This document shows positions 60,001-64,000 of a stretch of DNA of 64,000 nucleotides, piece after piece; within the stretch, counting starts at the first letter, position 1; each line of letters starts with the position of its first letter. This stretch comes from JBFMDN01 sp040753915. Its GTDB lineage: Bacteria > Desulfobacterota > Desulfomonilia > Desulfomonilales > Desulfomonilaceae. Location of the stretch: contig JBFMDN010000003.1 of the NCBI GenBank assembly GCA_040753915.1, positions 85,235-149,234 on the forward strand, written 5' to 3'. Made by a program: the position numbers and the translations under genes. The notes below the pieces were generated by a model, which made no database searches, had not been told where the DNA came from, and was given only the letters and a program-made list of their open reading frames with translations.

Positions 60001-60461
60001 AAGAAATCAAAGTCCTCTTGGTGGATGACGAGGAGGATTTCGTACGAACCCTGGCTGAGCGGCTGCAGCTTCGTGGGGAGCAACTGGGGCCTGATGTGGC
60101 TCTGGATGGTGAGACGGCACTGAGGACCGTTGAAAAAGGGGTGCCCGATGTGATGGTTCTTGACCTTCGGATGCCAGGTATTGACGGCCTGGAGGTGCTC
60201 AAGCGTACCAAAGAAAACTATCCTGAAGTTCAGGTCATTATTCTAACAGGTCATGGGTCCGAGAAGGACGAAGAGGAGGCCCGTCGCCTGGGAGCGTATG
60301 ATTACCTGCAGAAGCCTGTGGCCATTGATAGGCTCGTAGAAACCATTAGGAAGGCATTCCAGTACAAGTCGAAGTTCGAGAAGTCCATGGTTGCAGGAGC
60401 ATTTGCCGAGGCAGGCGAATTCAACGAAGCCAGGCACGTGATGGACGACAAAGAGAGCTAA
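59997..60461 (+). CDS. Response regulator with FAEAGEF C-terminal extension
   Basis: This 154-residue receiver has LLVDDEEDF, DVMVLDLRMPGIDGL (Asp about 60) and YLQKPVAID, all conserved, so it is phosphorylatable. The C-terminal extension MVAGAFAEAGEFNEARHVM matches that of the degenerate receiver 59434. It overlaps that gene by 4 nt (ATGA) with GGAGGAG upstream. The two may form a heterodimer. Confidence 0.9.
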   Translation: MKEIKVLLVDDEEDFVRTLAERLQLRGEQLGPDVALDGETALRTVEKGVPDVMVLDLRMPGIDGLEVLKRTKENYPEVQVIILTGHGSEKDEEEARRLGAYDYLQKPVAIDRLVETIRKAFQYKSKFEKSMVAGAFAEAGEFNEARHVMDDKES

Positions 60462-60480
60462 TCAAGCATAGGGGTAGGGT

Positions 60481-60915
60481 ATGTCTGACTCTACAGAGGT
60501 TTTGCTCGTTGACGATGAGAAGGATTTTGTGGAGACTCTGGCCAAACGACTCAAGACTCGAGAATTCAAAGTGGATTTCACGTTGTCGGGCGATGAGGCT
60601 GTAAAATGGCTGGAGAAAAGGGACACAGACGTGGTCGTGCTCGATGTGCGTATGCCGGGCATGGACGGTATCGAGACCCTGAGAGAGATCAAACGCATCA
60701 AGCCCTTGGTGGAAGTAATCATGCTTACGGGTCACGCCACAGTGGAGACCGCGATCGAGGGCATGAAGCTTGGGGCGTACGACTATCTCATGAAGCCCAC
60801 GGACATGAACGATCTCGTGGACAAGATCAACAAGGCTGAAGCACGCAAACGGGAGCATGAAGAGAGGATCCGACAGGCTGAGATCAATAAGATCATCAAG
60901 TCACGAGGATGGTGA
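60481..60915 (+). CDS. Single-domain response regulator
   Basis: This 144-residue receiver has LLVDDEKDF, VVVLDVRMPGMDG and YLMKPTDMN, all conserved. The C-terminal helix is highly charged (KREHEERIRQAEINKIIKSRG) and may form a coiled coil. It lacks the FAEAGEF motif of its neighbour. It lies 19 nt after the previous gene and is the last of the cluster; no output domain. Confidence 0.92.
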   Translation: MSDSTEVLLVDDEKDFVETLAKRLKTREFKVDFTLSGDEAVKWLEKRDTDVVVLDVRMPGMDGIETLREIKRIKPLVEVIMLTGHATVETAIEGMKLGAYDYLMKPTDMNDLVDKINKAEARKREHEERIRQAEINKIIKSRGW

Positions 60916-61281
60916 CACGTTTCTGGAGAGCTCTCTGTAGCGCTCTCAAGCGGCCAGATGCGTCCCATGTTGCCGGGACAATCGCGGGGAGACAGGGTGC
61001 GCTGCTAAAGGAGGAATCGAAGACGGGGCTTGAGTGTTCCCCGTGGCGTGCTCCACAACAGCAGCAACAGCGTGGACATTTGTTATCGTTCTCCAACCTC
61101 TTGGGGCCTTATCGCCCGTAAGTAATTGACAGTAGTCGGGGAGTTTAGATTCGGCCGCATCGGAACCGTAATGGGTTCCGATGTGGAAGGTGGTGACCCG
61201 CGCGTGGCTGATCTGCAGGCCGCGCTCGCGAGAGCGGCGGAGTAATTGACCTCGCCGGTTGCTCACGTTGGAGGTGCAAGC
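60916..61281. other. 366-nt gap with one perfect hairpin
   Basis: CATCGGAACC and GGTTCCGATG (61158-61167 and 61174-61183) form a 10-bp perfect stem with a 6-nt loop and no T run. It may be an operator or leader structure for the CBS-domain gene 100 nt downstream. No gene is seen. Confidence 0.5.
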
Positions 61282-61839
61282 GTGGAAGAATTACGAGTAC
61301 GTGATCTCATGGTGCCTATCTCCGAGTATGCCACGGTGGGAGAAAATGCAACGCTCTTCGATGCTGTGGTAGCCCTGGAAGAGGCGGACAGCAAGTTCAC
61401 AGAACGCAAGTACAAGCATCGATCAGTCCTCGTGGTCCGACCCGACGGGACCGTGGTGGGCAAGCTGACCTATCTTGCTATCCTCAGAGGACTTGAACCC
61501 AAGTACGAGAAGTTGGGCGATATTTCTTCCACGTCTCGGTTCGGCGTGAGCTCCGAGTTTCTCACCTTCATGATGAAGCATTTCGGCCTGTGGCAGGGAT
61601 CTTTCCAGGATCTCTGTGCCAAGGCTGCCGGGAGAAAGGTGACGGAACTGGCTGTGGAAACCGGCAGGAGCATGTACATAAGCCAGGATGCATCCCTGAA
61701 CGAAGCAATGCACCAGCTCGTCATGAGCCAGGAGCTTTCGTTGCTGGTAACTGGGGATCAGGGGCAGGTGATTGGTGTGCTCAGGCTCATCGATCTTTTT
61801 GAAAAGGTTTCCGAGCAAATAAGGAAGTGTGGCACCTAG
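61282..61839 (+). CDS. CBS-domain protein
   Basis: This 185-residue protein has two CBS motifs: RVRDLMVPISEYATVGENATLFDAV with HRSVLVVRPDGTVVGKLTY, and SMYISQDASLNEAMHQLVMSQELSLLV with VIGVLRLIDLFEKV. A pair of CBS repeats binds adenine nucleotides and regulates a partner. The SLC13-type transporter gene starts 38 nt downstream, so regulation of that transporter by energy charge is plausible. The start is GTG at 61282 with GGAGGTG upstream; earlier in-frame TTG is less likely. Confidence 0.88.
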   Translation: MEELRVRDLMVPISEYATVGENATLFDAVVALEEADSKFTERKYKHRSVLVVRPDGTVVGKLTYLAILRGLEPKYEKLGDISSTSRFGVSSEFLTFMMKHFGLWQGSFQDLCAKAAGRKVTELAVETGRSMYISQDASLNEAMHQLVMSQELSLLVTGDQGQVIGVLRLIDLFEKVSEQIRKCGT

Positions 61840-61877
61840 GCGCCCCCTGCGCCAGGGGATGAGAGAGGAGGCATTCG

Positions 61878-63356
61878 ATGGTGGATTCAGCGGAAACGAG
61901 CTTTTCGTTCAGGAATATAGACTGGCAGCGCATAGGCTTCATGCTGCTTGGTGTGGTTCTCTTCGCGGTTGTGTACTACTCGCCGCCCTGGTCAGACGCG
62001 GTGGATCCAATGGGAAAGCACTTTCCCTTGTCGCGGGAAGGGAAGGGGGCTCTGGCGGTCTTCTTGCTTGCAGGCACCTGGTGGGTTTTCGAGGTTGTTC
62101 CCATCGGTGTTACCAGCCTCACGATCGGCGTACTCCAGGCACTGTTCATGATCCGGTCGACAAAGGCCGCGTTTACGGACTTCATGGATCCGTCGGTGCT
62201 GTTCATTTTTGCGTCGATAGTGATTGGGATGGTGTTCACCAAGACGGGCTTGACCCGGCGACTCGCCTATCGAATGCTCATGATTGTAGGCGAGAAGACG
62301 AGCATGATTTACCTGGGGGTATTCGTAGTCACCGCGGCTCTTACACACATCATGGCCCATACGGCCGTAGCTGCGACGATCTACCCCCTCCTGCTGGCCA
62401 TATACGCATTGTACGGCGAAGGAGACAAGCAGACGAGGTTCGGAAAAGGGCTGTTCATCGGCATGGCCTACGTGGCAGGAGCAGGGAGCATCATCACCCT
62501 GTTGGGTGCGGCCCGCGGTGCAGTAGCTATAGGGTTCTTCCACGAGATTCTCGGCAGAGAAGTGACCTTTTTCCAATTGTCCTATTACATGTTCCCCGTA
62601 GGCTGGCTCATGACCTTCCTCCTGTGGGGATTCTTCATGATCTTTTTCAAACCGGAGAAGAAGGTCATTCCGGGTTTGCGCGACAAGGCAGTGAAGCTCT
62701 ATTCAGAGCTCGGCCCATTGACACGGCAAGAAATCCTGGCCCTCGTGATCATCCTGGGTGCAATCCTGACCATGTCTCTCCGATCCTTTATCCCTGCCCT
62801 CGAGCCCATTGACAAGACAGCCATCATCCTCGTGAGCACTATCCTCTTCTTCGTTTTCCAGGTGCTGGACCTGGATGATTTGGAACAGATTCCGTGGAAC
62901 ATCATCCTCCTGTTTGCCGGTGCCATGAGTATAGGCTTCTGTTTGTGGCAAACCGGTGCAGCCAAGTGGCTCGCGGTAAAGTGGTTGGCACTCTTTCAGC
63001 AGGCAAACTGGTTCATATTCGTTCTGGGTATAGCGTTCTTCGTAATGGTAATGACCAATTTCATTATGAACGTGGCAGCCATAGCGATATCGCTTCCTGT
63101 GGCCCTTGTTATCGCTCCCTATCTGGGCGTTTCCGGAGAAGTAATCCTCTTCGCCTCTCTCGTCACAGCGGGCATGCCGTTTCTACTCTTGGTGGGGGCA
63201 GCTCCAAATGCTATAGCGTATGACTCAAAGCAATTCACCAGCGGAGAGTTCTTCATGTATGGAATTCCTGCGAGTCTCTTGCTCATGGTGCTGGTTGGGC
63301 TTGCGGCTGGAGTCATCTGGCCCATTATGGGAATGCCGGTCACCGTGGGGCAATAG
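61878..63356 (+). CDS. SLC13/DASS-family anion transporter
   Basis: This 492-residue membrane protein has about 12 hydrophobic segments and two SNT-like helical-hairpin regions of the divalent anion/sodium symporter family (VVPIGVTSLTIGVLQALF; HIMAHTAVAATIYPL; NFIMNVAAIAISLPVALV; LVGAAPNAIAYDSKQFTSGEF). Substrates in this family are dicarboxylates, citrate, sulfate or phosphate; which one cannot be told. The CBS-domain gene precedes it. A good ribosome-binding site (GGAGG) precedes the ATG. Hydrophobic segment density and length fit the family. Confidence 0.92.
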   Translation: MVDSAETSFSFRNIDWQRIGFMLLGVVLFAVVYYSPPWSDAVDPMGKHFPLSREGKGALAVFLLAGTWWVFEVVPIGVTSLTIGVLQALFMIRSTKAAFTDFMDPSVLFIFASIVIGMVFTKTGLTRRLAYRMLMIVGEKTSMIYLGVFVVTAALTHIMAHTAVAATIYPLLLAIYALYGEGDKQTRFGKGLFIGMAYVAGAGSIITLLGAARGAVAIGFFHEILGREVTFFQLSYYMFPVGWLMTFLLWGFFMIFFKPEKKVIPGLRDKAVKLYSELGPLTRQEILALVIILGAILTMSLRSFIPALEPIDKTAIILVSTILFFVFQVLDLDDLEQIPWNIILLFAGAMSIGFCLWQTGAAKWLAVKWLALFQQANWFIFVLGIAFFVMVMTNFIMNVAAIAISLPVALVIAPYLGVSGEVILFASLVTAGMPFLLLVGAAPNAIAYDSKQFTSGEFFMYGIPASLLLMVLVGLAAGVIWPIMGMPVTVGQ

Positions 63357-63372
63357 AAATAGGAGGCAGCAA

Positions 63373-63777
63373 ATGTCACCTGCTGATCGGTCGCAGGGGG
63401 AGGGCGGTCCACGGGGTCGCACAGGAATCCCCCCTTGTAGCACCATCGTGCACGCACAGGGGACACCAAGGGGGGGAAGGTTGATGAGGATCCCTGGCCC
63501 CGCGGCTACGGCCACCAGGGTAAGCGGGAATAAGGTCTGTCTTCCCGTTTGGTGTTATTCAGTACGATGCTGTTTCGGCGCACGGGTGCCATGCCGCGAA
63601 CGTGGAACTCGAAGTGAAGGAGGGGATGCTGGTGGAGTCCTTCACCAAACGCCGTGCAGCGTCTTACGCGGGTCTTTGTGGAGCAGGCCTCTTGCTTGGC
63701 GATTTCGGAATATGGGCCATTTGGTCAGCTCAAAGGGGACATCCAAATCCATAGAAAAACATGGCGGGGATGGGTGA
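63373..63777 (+). CDS. Doubtful reading frame behind a strong ribosome-binding site
   Basis: A frame of 134 codons begins at ATG 63373 with AGGAGG 7 nt upstream, 16 nt after the transporter stop. The sequence is low-quality for a protein (many Arg, Cys, Gly, Pro). In the other two frames of the same stretch, short protein-like segments appear (for example VDEDPWPRGYGHQGKRE near 63483-63530, and VIQYDAVSAHGCHAANVELEV near 63550-63610), so a frameshifted or decayed gene is as likely as this frame. Confidence 0.25.
   Translation: MSPADRSQGEGGPRGRTGIPPCSTIVHAQGTPRGGRLMRIPGPAATATRVSGNKVCLPVWCYSVRCCFGARVPCRERGTRSEGGDAGGVLHQTPCSVLRGSLWSRPLAWRFRNMGHLVSSKGTSKSIEKHGGDG
63626..63754 (+). CDS. Possible small membrane protein
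   Basis: A 42-residue frame from ATG 63626 has AAGGAGG just before it, though spacing is only about 2 nt. It reads LVESFTKRRAASYAGLCGAG followed by a hydrophobic stretch (LLLGDFGIWAIWSA) and a short polar end, like a single-pass membrane peptide. The same frame extends upstream to a TAA near 63523 without a further ATG. It could be the end of a frameshifted gene that starts at 63373. Confidence 0.35.
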   Translation: MLVESFTKRRAASYAGLCGAGLLLGDFGIWAIWSAQRGHPNP

Positions 63778-64000
63778 ACGGATATAGCGGTTGCCAATAA
63801 TAATTTCCGTTTCTCCTCCTCAACACTGACGGGCGAGACGAAAGAGTCTCAAAAGCCTGCAGTCCGTGACAATCGTGGCACACCCCCTCACCCTGACCCT
63901 CTCCCCCGAAGCGGGGGAGAGGGGATTCTTCAGGCTCCCTCTCCCTCTGGGAGCATAGGCGCTAACTTACCCAGGCTCCGATGAGACTCGGGCCAGGCGT
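63755..64000. other. Window end: non-coding with a palindromic repeat
   Basis: No gene is seen from 63755 to the end apart from the repeat at 63897-63923. Confidence 0.5.
63897..63923. repeat. 11-bp perfect palindromic repeat
   Basis: CCCTCTCCCCC and GGGGGAGAGGG with loop GAAGC, preceded by a CCCTCACCCTGA tract. The motif type (CCCTCACCCTGACCCTCTCCC) is a common dispersed intergenic repeat in diverse proteobacterial genomes. Confidence 0.75.

Noticed and set aside
61829..62812. 327-codon plus-strand frame overlapping the CBS and SLC13 genes in another phase
   Set aside because: It is Arg/His/Gly-rich and lacks hydrophobic segments; the other phase encodes the transporter with typical motifs.

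Overview
This window looks like the chromosome of an anaerobic or microaerobic deltaproteobacterium (Desulfobacterota; Syntrophia or Desulfomonile-like by gene content). The evidence is dense two-component and one-component signalling, sigma-54 activators, MglA/roadblock small-GTPase modules, DUF4388 and DUF169 proteins, a 2[4Fe-4S] ferredoxin, an octaheme cytochrome c with TPRs and a TAXI-type binding protein. This placement is inference; no marker was compared computationally. There is one tRNA gene, no rRNA, no CRISPR array, and no recognisable transposase or phage gene.

Layout. 1-11.2 kb is mostly housekeeping: a truncated membrane protein, a SagB-type nitroreductase, ndk-rlmN-(phosphotransferase/P-loop kinase), a TPR lipoprotein, purH N-terminal domain and purE, an orphan DNA methyltransferase, a basic small protein, a site-2 protease with scpA, and a DUF169-ferredoxin pair. 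11.4-18 kb holds initiator tRNA-Met with its own promoter and terminator, glgA, an orphan leuD, a sulfotransferase, two small genes, a LOG-family hydrolase and a cluster-less MutY homologue. 18-21 kb is a histidine kinase/sigma-54 response-regulator pair.

21.8-32.5 kb is one co-directional signalling island: roadblock protein, Ras-like GTPase, roadblock-like protein, CheA-REC hybrid, CheB, REC-PAS, a degenerate receiver with DUF4388, PAS protein, MglA GTPase, and a PAS-kinase-REC-DUF4388 hybrid. It has core chemosensory enzymes but no receptor, CheR, stand-alone CheW or CheY. It is the best candidate here for an under-described system.

32.6-42.6 kb is a minus-strand set: MscS channel, small membrane protein, DUF1254/DUF1214 protein, arylsulfatase, octaheme cytochrome/TPR protein and a probable outer-membrane barrel. 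It is followed by an AraC-family regulator reduced to its two ends by an internal deletion. 43.6-47.3 kb is a three-gene unit: a repeat-rich protein with a TAXI-type domain, DUF2491/YjfK, and a PspA-like YjfJ protein, ending in a hairpin terminator. At 48 kb a methyltransferase is fused to a D-Ala-D-Ala-ligase-like ATP-grasp domain, followed by palindromic repeats.

50.6-61 kb is a second signalling region: a small membrane protein coupled to a sodium-symporter-type hybrid kinase, a PAS sigma-54 activator, a NifX-like protein, a Cache-domain kinase, four receiver proteins (one lacking the phosphorylatable aspartate) and a kinase-like protein that keeps its H-box but has lost a recognisable ATP-binding domain. 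The window ends with a CBS-domain protein, an SLC13-family transporter, a poorly resolved tail and a strong palindromic repeat.
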